Assembly (NCBI GenBank): GCA_015272395.1
Contig: JACYLQ010000001.1
Span: 310,001-374,000 of the forward strand
DNA length: 64,000 bases
Reading direction: 5' to 3'
Source: Calothrix sp. C42_A2020_038
Lineage (GTDB): Bacteria > Cyanobacteriota > Cyanobacteriia > Cyanobacteriales > Nostocaceae
Under the pieces are notes generated by a model. It had not been told where the DNA came from, searched no databases, and saw only the letters and a program-made list of their open reading frames with translations. This document shows positions 35,666-45,684 of the stretch, one piece after another (within the stretch, counting starts at the first letter, position 1; every line of letters starts with the position of its first letter). The translations under genes were made by a program, and so were the position numbers.

Positions 35666-35956
35666 ATGCCCAACGAATTTGATGATATGGAGACTAACCC
35701 TTCCCCAATTGAACTTTCTCAAGAAGAACTAGATGGAATCTCTGGTGGAATCAGTATATTTGTATCGGGTTCGATGTTTGAGAGGAGAGATGTTTTTGCA
35801 CAGCAGCGAAAAGGTTCACGTCGAAGAGGTAGTTCTGTTTTTGCTTCTTCGCACATATTTTCGTCGGCATTTCAAATTATTGGTTTAGGTTTGAACTCTC
35901 CAGGTGATGTGATGAATTTTTTTCGAGGGATATTTGGGTTTTTTGGTAGAAGGTAA
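35666..35956 (+). CDS. Cationic double-glycine precursor peptide
   Basis: The ATG at 35666 follows CAAGGAAAAA and gives 96 residues; an earlier in-frame ATG at 35630 has no ribosome site. The leader SPIELSQEELDGISGG ends at Gly27-Gly28, matching the leaders of the duplicated precursors. The remaining ~68 residues are unlike them: basic (QRKGSRRRGSS) with an amphipathic hydrophobic-cationic end (NFFRGIFGFFGRR). There is no Cys. It is 20 bp before the cyclic-nucleotide-domain gene and probably in an operon with it and the secretion gene. A membrane-active peptide is plausible but unproven. Confidence 0.75.
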   Translation: MPNEFDDMETNPSPIELSQEELDGISGGISIFVSGSMFERRDVFAQQRKGSRRRGSSVFASSHIFSSAFQIIGLGLNSPGDVMNFFRGIFGFFGRR

Positions 35957-35976
35957 ACGATTAGGGAGTTATTACA

Positions 35977-37065
35977 ATGTCAGAAGTCCTACTCAAGGAA
36001 CTTAGCAATCAAGATATTGATTGGATGTTAGCGAATGGACATCAACTAGAAGTTGCATCAGGGCAGGTTTTAGTAGAACAAGGTCAACCACTTGATAAAT
36101 TATACATTTTACTTGATGGTGCCTTGACAGTTGTGCTACAAGCTGGTGAGAACCCATTAGGTCGTGCTTTTGCAGCGTTAGAGGGTGGAATATCAGGCAG
36201 AGAAATCGTGCGTTTGGAGAGTGGAGAGATTGTAGGAGAAATTCCTTTGGTAGAAAATTTGTTACCTTCTACTACTATTTGTGCAAAGAAAAAATCTTTG
36301 GTTTTAGCTATTCCCAAACCTCAACTTGTTCAAAAACTACAACAAGACTTAAATTTTGCTGCGCATTTATATCGAGCATTTGCTGTTATACTTGCTGATC
36401 GTCTTCAGCAAATGATGCAAGAACTAGGACACAGTACAGTGATTTTGAGTAAACCGCAGTTGCGTGAAGCTTTAATAGTATTTGCGGAGTTGCATGATAG
36501 TGATATAGATTGGTTAATTGCTGCAGGACAAATTCAACTGTTTCCGGTAGGTTCAGTATTAATTCGTAGTGGTAGGCCAACTGAGGCACTACATATTTTA
36601 CTCGATGGCGCCGTGGCATTGAATGCTTGTGAAGATAATGGCAATACACTTGCGCGCGCTTTTTCTAATTTAGAAGATAGCAAACAAACAATGGAGCGGG
36701 AGTTGGGCAGATTATCGCGTGGAGATATTGTTGGTGAAACACCTTTTATTAAAGCTCAAACTGAAGCTGTAACGGTTAAAGCTGTAAAAGACTCACGGGT
36801 ATTATCGGTTCCAAAGTGGCGACTATCTGCAAAGTTGCTGCACGATGTTGGTTTTGCTGTTCGATTTTACCGCGTTTTGGCTATTATCTTAGCCGATAAA
36901 CAAGCTGCTCTTGTTCAGCGTTTGGGATATGGTCGGTTAACTTATAGTAACGGTCAGTCTTTGGATAATTCTTTTGCCAATGAACTTAATAATTATTCGC
37001 TTACGCAAATGGGACTTGCTGGCGCCCGTTTTGATTGGATGTTGAAGAGAATTCGGGTTGAATAA
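35977..37065 (+). CDS. Tandem cyclic-nucleotide-binding-like domain protein of bacteriocin cluster
   Basis: The 362-residue protein has two Crp-type sensor domains (about 1-160 and 165-325). They carry the repeated pattern VLVEQGQPLDKLYILLDGAL / VLIRSGRPTEALHILLDGAV and GEIVGEIPLVEN / GDIVGETPFIKA. The phosphate-binding cassette should contain Arg-Ala or Arg-Ser after these; here the residues are LPSTT and EAVTV, so nucleotide binding is doubtful. No helix-turn-helix is present, so it is not a transcription factor. Such proteins accompany NHLM-type bacteriocin export genes. A role in gating or assembling the exporter is inferred. The next gene starts 29 bp later. Confidence 0.78.
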   Translation: MSEVLLKELSNQDIDWMLANGHQLEVASGQVLVEQGQPLDKLYILLDGALTVVLQAGENPLGRAFAALEGGISGREIVRLESGEIVGEIPLVENLLPSTTICAKKKSLVLAIPKPQLVQKLQQDLNFAAHLYRAFAVILADRLQQMMQELGHSTVILSKPQLREALIVFAELHDSDIDWLIAAGQIQLFPVGSVLIRSGRPTEALHILLDGAVALNACEDNGNTLARAFSNLEDSKQTMERELGRLSRGDIVGETPFIKAQTEAVTVKAVKDSRVLSVPKWRLSAKLLHDVGFAVRFYRVLAIILADKQAALVQRLGYGRLTYSNGQSLDNSFANELNNYSLTQMGLAGARFDWMLKRIRVE

Positions 37066-37094
37066 GAAAGTCGAAAAATTAAGGAGAACAATAA

Positions 37095-38549
37095 ATGGTT
37101 ACGCAACAAAATACTCAGAAAAATAAAAATAATTTATTTCGTCAAAAAGCTTTAGATAAGGTTGCTTCTCCAGAACAACTTGACCAATTGATCAAAGTTA
37201 CTAGCCCAAAACGCTGGTTCTCTTTATTTGCACTTGGCGCATTAGTTATTGGTGCTGGAACCTGGAGCGTATTAGGAGAAATACCCGTTGTTATTACAGG
37301 TAGAGGAGTATTAGTTTACCCTAGTAAAGTCGTAACTGTACAAGCATCTAACCCAGGACGTATTTTAGATTTGAAACTTCAAGTTGGCGATACAGTTAAA
37401 AGAGGCCAAGTTGTAGCAACACTTGACCAGTCAGAGTTACGCAAACAACTGCAACTGTCGCATCAGAAACTAACACAGCTAAGAATTCAAGACCAAACTG
37501 CAAATACAGTCCAAATACAACGTTATGCTGTTGAAGAAACAGCGATTGCTCAACAGCGTCAAACTTTACAACAAAGTCTACAAACAGTACAGTCACTAAC
37601 CCCGGTGTTACGAGAAAAAGGATTAGAAGTTCTCAAACGCGAACGCGCAAATTTACGTGAACGGTTAGCAATAATGCGCGGACTACAACCAACTTTAAAA
37701 CAACGCTGGGGGGAACGCCAAAAACTTTTTCAACAGGGCGCCGTTCCTAAAGACATGGCACTGAGCGCACAACAAGAGTACCTCAATGCTAAAGCGCAAA
37801 TTAACGAAGCTGAATCACAGTTAAATCAAATCGATGTCAAGGAAGCTGATGCTCAACGACAATATCTTCAAAACCTGAATCAAGTTAACGAAATACAAAC
37901 ACAGTTGAAAGCTCTAAACAGTCGTCAAGCTGCTCAAAAAGAACAAGATTTTATAACTGCTACTAATCGTAAAAAAGAGATTCAAGAAACCGAGCGTTTG
38001 ATTGCTCAATTAGAATTACAGCTACAAAAAAGTAGCCAAATTATCAGTGATTATACAGGAACTGTTTTAGAAGTCACAGCAAAACCAGGACAACAATTAG
38101 AACCAGGTGTCGGGATTGGTACGATTTCGGCACAAGAATCATCTGCAAAGCTAGTTAATATTGTTTTCTTACCAGTCAGCGAAAATAAAAAAATCAAGAC
38201 TGGTACACCTTTACAAATCACACCCTCTACTGTGAAACGCGAAGAATTTGGTGGCATTGAAGCAAAAGTTACCAAAGTTTCCGAGTTTCCTGTGACTCAA
38301 CAAGGTGTAGCCAGTATAATTGGTAATCCAGATATTTTACCTGGTGTCCTTGATAGAGGTCCTCAAATCGCTGTTTACACAGAACCATTGCTTGCTTCCA
38401 CACCAAGCGGTTACAAATGGTCATCTTCCTCTGGACCACAATCCAAAATCACACCTGGAACCACAACAACAGTCAGAATAACTGTAGAAAAGAAAAAACC
38501 TATTGAGTTTGTCTTACCTATCCTCAAATCCTGGACTGGGGTCAGTTAG
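37095..38549 (+). CDS. NHLM-type bacteriocin secretion protein (HlyD family)
   Basis: The 484-residue periplasmic adaptor has a cytoplasmic N-terminus (~42 residues), one membrane helix (WFSLFALGALVIGAGTWSVL) and a lipoyl-like half-barrel (VTVQASNPGRILDLKLQVGD and TVKRGQVVATLDQ). A long helical hairpin follows, about residues 120-315, rich in Gln/Glu. The second half-barrel contains YTGTVLEVTAKPGQQLEPG. Adaptors of this kind bridge an inner-membrane peptidase/ABC exporter to the outer membrane. A good ribosome site (AAGGAG) precedes the ATG. No ABC transporter follows, so its partner must be encoded elsewhere. Confidence 0.85.
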   Translation: MVTQQNTQKNKNNLFRQKALDKVASPEQLDQLIKVTSPKRWFSLFALGALVIGAGTWSVLGEIPVVITGRGVLVYPSKVVTVQASNPGRILDLKLQVGDTVKRGQVVATLDQSELRKQLQLSHQKLTQLRIQDQTANTVQIQRYAVEETAIAQQRQTLQQSLQTVQSLTPVLREKGLEVLKRERANLRERLAIMRGLQPTLKQRWGERQKLFQQGAVPKDMALSAQQEYLNAKAQINEAESQLNQIDVKEADAQRQYLQNLNQVNEIQTQLKALNSRQAAQKEQDFITATNRKKEIQETERLIAQLELQLQKSSQIISDYTGTVLEVTAKPGQQLEPGVGIGTISAQESSAKLVNIVFLPVSENKKIKTGTPLQITPSTVKREEFGGIEAKVTKVSEFPVTQQGVASIIGNPDILPGVLDRGPQIAVYTEPLLASTPSGYKWSSSSGPQSKITPGTTTTVRITVEKKKPIEFVLPILKSWTGVS

Positions 38550-38582
38550 TTTCTATGTACTTAATTGCTACTTTTGTTGGGT

Positions 38583-38598
38583 GGGCAAGCTCTTGCCC
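38583..38598 (+). terminator. Compact hairpin after secretion gene
   Basis: GGGCAAG (38583-38589) and CTTGCCC (38592-38598) form a tight stem 34 bp past the stop codon of the secretion gene. The next gene is convergent, so a terminator here is expected. The same GTGGGCAAG type of motif is common in cyanobacterial spacers. Confidence 0.5.
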
Positions 38599-38617
38599 GT
38601 CCTTAGAACATGAAAGT

Positions 38618-38839
38618 TTAATCTTCACTCCATTTCTCATTCGTTAATAAATCAATAATTTTATCTCGTAGTAAAAACTCGTTTTTCTCTAGCTCAAGTT
38701 CTACGCAAACCCATTCACGATCAGGAATAAATTTGCATAAAACATAAATGGGTTCGTTGCGTTGAATAACTCCTTTGTTTACTAATTCACGAGCTTCCTC
38801 TTTGATAACTTCTATGTCGTATTTAACAGCAGTACTCAT
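38618..38839 (-). CDS. DUF4327 family protein
   Basis: The 73-residue protein fits the cyanobacteria-specific DUF4327: VKYDIEVIKEEARELVNKG, a middle PIYVLCKFIPDREWVCVELEL and a final LLRDKIIDLLTNEKW. It is acidic and likely a small globular alpha/beta fold. Ribosome site GGAGGTCAAAT lies before the ATG. No function has been established that I know of. It is convergent with the bacteriocin secretion gene. Confidence 0.85.
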   Translation of the reverse strand: MSTAVKYDIEVIKEEARELVNKGVIQRNEPIYVLCKFIPDREWVCVELELEKNEFLLRDKIIDLLTNEKWSED

Positions 38840-39001
38840 ATTTGACCTCCAAATTTGACAAAAGTTAGAAGCAAATAATACATAAAAAAGGGTTTATAAA
38901 TGCCCAAACATATGAATATTATTTGAGATTTTTGACTTTTGACTTTTAATTTTTTAACAAGCGTGATTATTTATTCAATATTATATACTAAAACTAGTGA
39001 A

Positions 39002-39667
39002 CTAGTTGGAGTAGCTTGCAAGCGCTAGCCTTGACTGATTGAGTAGATAATTAACTTCTTCATCACTAACTTGTGAAAAATCCTCATATCTCATGCCAAC
39101 ATTGTAAAAAGGCTCTGGTGTAATTAAACACACTACTTGATCAACTTCAGCTTTCAAATCTTCGTAAACTGCTAATGGTGCAACTGGAACTGCAAGTACG
39201 ATTTGCTTAGGATTTTCTTGTTTCAAAATACCAATAGCCGCGCGTATTGTCGAACCTGTAGCAATTCCATCATCAACCAAAATAATTCTTTTACCTGATA
39301 AATTTGGGTAAGGAAGGTTCCCACGATATAAAGATTCTCGACGTTTGAGTTCTAACAATTCTTTTGTAGCAATCGCATCGATTGTTTCAATTGTGATACC
39401 AAGCTCATTAATAATACGGTCATTTAAAATGCGAATTCCATCCGAAGCGATGGCTCCTATTGCCAATTCTTCGTATCCAGGTAGACCAAGTTTTCGGACA
39501 ATACAAATATCTAGAGGTAGATTCAATTTTTTGGCAATTTCGTATGCAACAGGTACACCACCACGAGTTAAACCGATAACAATCGTATCTGCTTTATCAG
39601 CATAATCTGTTAGTTTTGTGGCAAGCATTTGCCCTGCTTGGGTACGGTTACGAAATATAAATGTCAT
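39002..39667 (-). CDS. Phosphoribosyltransferase-domain protein
   Basis: The ~221-residue PRTase fold protein has the PRPP loop RIILVDDGIATGSTIRAA (about residues 125-142), preceded by the flexible-hood region and followed by VLAVPVAPLAVYEDLKAE. I take the ATG at 39667, preceded by GAGGTG, over the GTG three codons earlier. Similar stand-alone proteins in cyanobacteria are not part of known nucleotide salvage operons, and the base or other acceptor is unknown. Just upstream of the downstream gene end (38929-38955) is a GACTTTTGACTTTT-type short repeat. Confidence 0.8.
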   Translation of the reverse strand: MTFIFRNRTQAGQMLATKLTDYADKADTIVIGLTRGGVPVAYEIAKKLNLPLDICIVRKLGLPGYEELAIGAIASDGIRILNDRIINELGITIETIDAIATKELLELKRRESLYRGNLPYPNLSGKRIILVDDGIATGSTIRAAIGILKQENPKQIVLAVPVAPLAVYEDLKAEVDQVVCLITPEPFYNVGMRYEDFSQVSDEEVNYLLNQSRLALASYSN

Positions 39668-39987
39668 TGTTATCACCTCAAATATACTTAAACTGGCTCG
39701 GATAAGTATTTATTACATTTTAGCTTGCCTTTTTCTAATACCATCAACAAGCTAATTCATCCAGTATCTATAGTATGGTAAAAACTTGAGGAACTTGTGA
39801 GCGTGCTATGTTATCAAAAATGAAAACTATGGACAATTTATGATTACTAGTGGTTCATGTCAAAAGTAACTATAGTAAGGGACTTGCAAAAATTTAATTC
39901 TTCCGGAATGTGGAATGGGCATCCTTGCTCGTTCCATAGGTATTATTTCTTCATTTAAGTTTTCAATTTCTTCCTTGGATACCAACT
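39668..39987. other. Intergenic stretch with palindrome-like fragment
   Basis: It holds the promoter region of the phosphoribosyltransferase gene. It also holds, near 39905-39945, a GTGGAATGGGCATCCTTGC motif followed by CGTTCC, related to the centre of dispersed family A. No gene is seen. Confidence 0.4.
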
Positions 39988-40179
39988 TTAGTGTACCTGT
40001 AACCAATCAAAAATTTGGTCTAACTGATTTAAAGTTATAAGACCGTACTGCCAAAGAATCATTGGTAACAAATTAAGAGTTTGCTCTGGGTGTCGTAATG
40101 CCAATTGCAAATCAGTAGCTGAAATTGCTAGGTCTTTTTGCAAAAAATTAAGAAATTCTTTTATTTTAATCGTTTCCAT
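39988..40179 (-). CDS. DUF2949 family protein
   Basis: The 63-residue protein belongs to the small cyanobacterial family DUF2949: FLNFLQKDLAISATDLQLAL, then LLPMILWQYGLITLNQLDQIFDWL. It is predicted all helical. The family name is confident, the function unknown. It follows the alcohol dehydrogenase gene on the same strand with a short gap. Confidence 0.8.
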   Translation of the reverse strand: METIKIKEFLNFLQKDLAISATDLQLALRHPEQTLNLLPMILWQYGLITLNQLDQIFDWLQVH

Positions 40180-40245
40180 TATTACACTATTTATTAATGC
40201 TGTATCGTCAGCTTATGTCAGAAATTTGAGGAACTTGTGAGGAAT

Positions 40246-41232
40246 TTAACTTATTACCAATACGGCAGCACCAGAAATTTTACTGTTACGTAAGGATGCT
40301 AAAGCTTCGTTGGCTGCAGTTAGGGGAAAAGCTTCAACTTCAGTGTGAATTGGAATTTGAGGCGCCAATGCTAAAAATTCTTCTCCATCCTGCCTAGTTA
40401 GATTAGCTACTGATCTCAATACTCGTTCTCCCCAAAGAATTTCATAGGGAAATGAAGGAATATCACTCATGTGAATACCAGCACAAACTACCACTCCTCC
40501 TTTACACACAGCTTTTAAGGCAGCAGGAACAACAGAGCCAACCGAGGCAAAAATTATGGCTGCATCTAAAGGTTCTGAAGGTAATTGATCAGAACCACCA
40601 GCCCAAACGGCGCCTAAGCTACGAGCAAATTTTTGACCTTCAATATCGTTAGGACGAGTAAAAGCAAATACTTGACGATTTTGGTGGCGTGCGACTTGAA
40701 CCAAAATATGAGCAGCGGCGCCGAAACCATAGAAACCAATATTTTTAGCATCTTCTACCATTCGGAACGCTCGATAACCAATCAAGCCAGCGCATAACAA
40801 GGGAGCAGCTTGTAAATTGGGGTAGTCTGGCGGAATGGGAAAACAGAAACGCTCATCAGCTACTGTGTATTCGGCGTAGCCTCCGTCAATTTGGTACCCC
40901 GTAAATTGGGCATCATCGCAAAGATTTTCTTTTCCTGTTAAACAATAACGACAATGGTTACAAGTATTACCAACCCACGGAACACCAATTCGTTGCCCAA
41001 CTCGAAATTTTGTAACTTTTTCCCCAATTTCAACAATAGTACCAACTATTTGATGACCTGGGATTAGAGGTAGTTTGGGATTTGTCAATTCACCGTCAAT
41101 TATATGTAAATCTGTTCGGCATATACCACAGGTATGTACTTGAATTAATACTTGGTTGGAATTGTAATTAGGTAAAGGTAAATCAACAAGTTGTAGTGGT
41201 TTCCCTGGTGTATGCAAAATCATTGCGCGCAT
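40246..41232 (-). CDS. Zinc-dependent alcohol dehydrogenase
   Basis: This medium-chain dehydrogenase has ~328 residues. Catalytic zinc ligands appear in CGICRTDLH and GHQIVGTIVEIG, and the structural zinc cysteines in CNHCRYCLTGKENLC. The Rossmann motif is IGFYGFGAAAHILVQVA, a variant with Ala where GxGxxG is usual. I choose the ATG at 41232 because GAGGATT lies nine bases before it and the product then begins MRAMILHTPGKPLQL as family members do; a longer frame to 41316 adds an unlikely tail. It probably oxidises or reduces small alcohols/aldehydes with NAD(P). Confidence 0.88.
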   Translation of the reverse strand: MRAMILHTPGKPLQLVDLPLPNYNSNQVLIQVHTCGICRTDLHIIDGELTNPKLPLIPGHQIVGTIVEIGEKVTKFRVGQRIGVPWVGNTCNHCRYCLTGKENLCDDAQFTGYQIDGGYAEYTVADERFCFPIPPDYPNLQAAPLLCAGLIGYRAFRMVEDAKNIGFYGFGAAAHILVQVARHQNRQVFAFTRPNDIEGQKFARSLGAVWAGGSDQLPSEPLDAAIIFASVGSVVPAALKAVCKGGVVVCAGIHMSDIPSFPYEILWGERVLRSVANLTRQDGEEFLALAPQIPIHTEVEAFPLTAANEALASLRNSKISGAAVLVIS

Positions 41233-41327
41233 ATATTTGTAATCCTCAAAGCATGTTGTTTTTAGGAATTCAGATTCCGGACGAGAGCAAAAAAAGCCGG
41301 AAATCTTGCCAGCCAAAAATTACTACT

Positions 41328-41450
41328 TTAATAAACGGGATGGGCTGTTATTAACATCCAAATTAATAGAAATATCAGCAACACACTAATTTTGACGATT
41401 ATATATGTAACACTGTCTGGTACTGATAAGTGTTTGATTAGGTATTGCAT
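41328..41450 (-). CDS. Candidate 40-residue membrane protein upstream of alcohol dehydrogenase
   Basis: The minus-strand ATG at 41450 is preceded by an excellent ribosome site (AGAGGTGAT). The product starts MQYLIKHLSVPDSVTYIIV and continues with a 17-20-residue hydrophobic helix (ISVLLIFLLIWMLI), ending AHPVY. It lies ~95 bp before the dehydrogenase on the same strand, so both may share a transcript. I recognise no family. Confidence 0.5.
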   Translation of the reverse strand: MQYLIKHLSVPDSVTYIIVKISVLLIFLLIWMLITAHPVY

Positions 41451-41609
41451 AAATTATCACCTCTACTAGTCAAGCTTCAGTCAGCAAAATTAACTAGCTT
41501 ATGCTTTTAGCTATATTTATTTTCTCGCAAAAATTAATACTGAGTACATTTTTTCAGATAAATTTACTTATGAGTTACCCCACCTAAAGTTGTTATCTTG
41601 CTGTAAAAT

Positions 41610-42065
41610 GTGCATAACATTAATAAACCTGTTATGCAGCCTGACGAATGGATACACCTCAACCCAGCAGAAAACAATATTGAAGCACAGGAGACTAATT
41701 CCGAAACAGGTACGCTATCTAACACCTCTTGGCAACTTGTGAAATTTAAGAAGGGTGATAGAACTATGCTGGCACCAGATGACAAGGGCAAGTATACGAT
41801 AACTTTCCATGCTGATGGTAAGTTGAACGTGCGAATTGATTGTAACCGGGGGCGTGGCGCCTGGAAATCACCTGAATCTAATCAGCTTCAGTTTAGTCCA
41901 CTTGCACTTACGCGTGTTAAGTGCCCACCAGGTTCTCTCCATGATTTCATTGTTGAAAATTGGGAGATAGTGCAATCGTACACATTTAAAGATGGTCATC
42001 TGTTTCTGTCACTAATGGCAGATGGTGGTACTTACGAATTTGAACCCCTCCCACCCCTTGTTTAG
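41610..42065 (+). CDS. META/HslJ-like domain protein
   Basis: The 151-residue protein carries a META domain: SWQLVKFKKGDRTML, then YTITFHADGKLNVRIDCNRG and LTRVKCPPGSLHDFIVENWE. The pattern of NTSWQL, a D-C-N-R turn and a C-P-P-G block is diagnostic. META domain proteins (HslJ in E. coli) are usually envelope proteins with a signal peptide. Here only ~28 hydrophilic residues precede the domain, and the frame opens at GTG 41610 without a ribosome site. The gene may have lost its signal sequence or may start at ATG 41634. Function is unknown. Confidence 0.72.
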   Translation: MHNINKPVMQPDEWIHLNPAENNIEAQETNSETGTLSNTSWQLVKFKKGDRTMLAPDDKGKYTITFHADGKLNVRIDCNRGRGAWKSPESNQLQFSPLALTRVKCPPGSLHDFIVENWEIVQSYTFKDGHLFLSLMADGGTYEFEPLPPLV

Positions 42066-42339
42066 GATGGCCAAAACTAACCCAGTTCATCACAGGTTAA
42101 CTGGTTTTGAACGCACCCCAACTAATTGCAAAACCAAGAGAAACCACAGTAAATCGTTGCTGCGCATTTTTATACTGGTTTCGCTAACCCTACCTAAACT
42201 TCGTTATAGGTAGGGACTGCGCTCAACATTTTTGTTCAAATTACATAAAGGTCTCCATAAATTGTCAACCGCACTATTGTATATCTGCGTCAAAAAAGCC
42301 TATACGTAATTATAGATTTGGTGCCATTGAATATCAAAA

Positions 42340-42448
42340 TTACAGTAAATTTCAAGCTGCTTAAATACATCTGAACGAGCAAGGATGCTCGCTCCACAAC
42401 AGTTTGATTTTTATCTATGTACCTCCCACAACCTAAAAACTGCTGTAA
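42340..42448. repeat. Dispersed family A, full-length copy
   Basis: It opens with TTACAGTA (42340) and closes with TGCTGTAA (42441-42448), and matches 1581-1688 along almost its whole length. It ends 15 bp outside the HtrA-like gene's stop side and fills a third of the otherwise gene-free interval 42066-42432. Confidence 0.65.
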
Positions 42449-43725
42449 CTTCCTGGTACTTCTTCAGGAATAATATCAAGCACTAACTTTTGATTACGAC
42501 GCACGATAGTAATATACGCGCGTGTCCCCACTTGTTCATGTGTTAAGAATTTGTGTAGTTCGTCAACACTACCAACTGGTTGACTGTTAAAGCCAACTAG
42601 CACGTCTCCCTCTTGTACTCCTGCTTTCTGGGCTGGACTATTCGGTTCGGTTGAAATTACCAGAATTCCACGATCTTTACTGAGTTTGTGGAATAAAACT
42701 AAACGCCTTGGTAATTCAACGTTTTGCCCACCGATACCGATGTAACCGCGTCGAACTCTTCCATCTCTAAGTAATGCGGGAATCACTATTTTTGCTGTAT
42801 TGATTGGTACAGCAAAACATAATCCTTGAGCAGAAAGAATCACCGCTGTGTTAATTCCAATCACTTCACCGTGGGTAGTTACTAGTGGTCCTCCTGAGTT
42901 ACCTGGGTTAAGTGCTGCATCGGTTTGAATCATATTATCAATCAACCGACCAGAACGACTTCTAAAGGAGCGTCCAATTGCACTGATTACACCACTAGTT
43001 ACCGTCGCTTGGAACCCGTAAGGATTACCAATTGCAATTGCTAGTTGACCAACCCGTAACGATTCGGAGTTACCTAAACGTGCGGTAGTTAAGTTAGGTG
43101 CATTTATTCTGATTACAGCCAAGTCAGTATGGGGGTCATCTCCAATTAGCTGGGCGCCATAATTACGACCATCAGAAAGTGTCACCTCTATTTTGCTGGC
43201 ACCACTTACTACATGTGAGTTAGTCAGAATATATCCATCTGGGGTAAAGATAAATCCAGAACCGTTACCCTGTAACTCTTGTGTGTATGGATAGTTACGG
43301 TTACGCCCAGTAACCTGCCGTTGCACGTCGATGTTAACAACTGCTGGACTTACTTTTTGAACAACACTAATCACTGCTTGTGAATAAGCATCTAGTAGCT
43401 GTTCATCAGAAGAAGGTGTTTGTCCCACTCCACTGCTATCATGCGCGAAATAATCGTTTGACACTTGTCGCAGATTTCCTATCAAGTCTGCCGCTCCTAT
43501 ACTGACACAGTGAAAAGAGAGTTTTTGTTCATTTTGGACTGGCGCCAACAAAACTGTTTTCTCGACCTTGTTTCTTCTAGTTTGACAGAAAACGAAGACG
43601 GATAAAAATACCAAAACGTGACTGAGGCGTAAAAACCTCAAGGTGGCTTTCAACACGAAGCCTGAAGTACGGATGGGGGGTGCTGTGTGCTTTTTCCTCA
43701 AGGGTTTTCTGCCTACCTTCCTCAT
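42433..43725 (-). CDS. HtrA/Deg-type serine protease with PDZ domain
   Basis: The 430-residue protein has a membrane anchor or uncleaved signal near residues 33-48 (RLSHVLVFLSVFVF), a trypsin-like domain and one PDZ domain at the C-terminus. The triad is visible as His in ILTNSHVVSGA, Asp in PHTDLAVIRI and Ser in ALNPGNSGGPLV. The PDZ shows GVQEGDVLVGFNSQPV. Deg proteases degrade or refold damaged envelope and lumen proteins. Cyanobacteria have three paralogues (HtrA, HhoA, HhoB), and I cannot say which one this is. The exact start is uncertain because the N-terminus is long and basic. Confidence 0.88.
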   Translation of the reverse strand: MRKVGRKPLRKKHTAPPIRTSGFVLKATLRFLRLSHVLVFLSVFVFCQTRRNKVEKTVLLAPVQNEQKLSFHCVSIGAADLIGNLRQVSNDYFAHDSSGVGQTPSSDEQLLDAYSQAVISVVQKVSPAVVNIDVQRQVTGRNRNYPYTQELQGNGSGFIFTPDGYILTNSHVVSGASKIEVTLSDGRNYGAQLIGDDPHTDLAVIRINAPNLTTARLGNSESLRVGQLAIAIGNPYGFQATVTSGVISAIGRSFRSRSGRLIDNMIQTDAALNPGNSGGPLVTTHGEVIGINTAVILSAQGLCFAVPINTAKIVIPALLRDGRVRRGYIGIGGQNVELPRRLVLFHKLSKDRGILVISTEPNSPAQKAGVQEGDVLVGFNSQPVGSVDELHKFLTHEQVGTRAYITIVRRNQKLVLDIIPEEVPGSYSSF

Positions 43726-43735
43726 AACGCACCCA

Positions 43736-43758
43736 ACCTCCCCAATATTTGGGGAGGT
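43736..43758 (-). terminator. Terminator after phosphoglucomutase gene
   Basis: ACCTCCCCAA (43736-43745) and TTGGGGAGGT (43749-43758) are perfect 10-bp arms with a 3-nt loop. They stand 27 bp after the leftward pgm stop and just before the protease gene. Confidence 0.6.
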
Positions 43759-43784
43759 GATTTGATGTGGGAAAAAAGGAGAAA

Positions 43785-45590
<1,806 letters not shown>

Positions 45591-45684
45591 CTAATGTATG
45601 CATTGAACAGTGGTGAAAGCTTTTACAACTAAAACCAAAAAACCTGACATTGCGCTGCGTAATCAAAATTAAGCAATATTTAGG

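Noticed and set aside
42022-42213. 63-codon plus-strand frame overlapping the META gene end
   Set aside because: It overlaps the META gene in another frame, is very basic and has no start signal.
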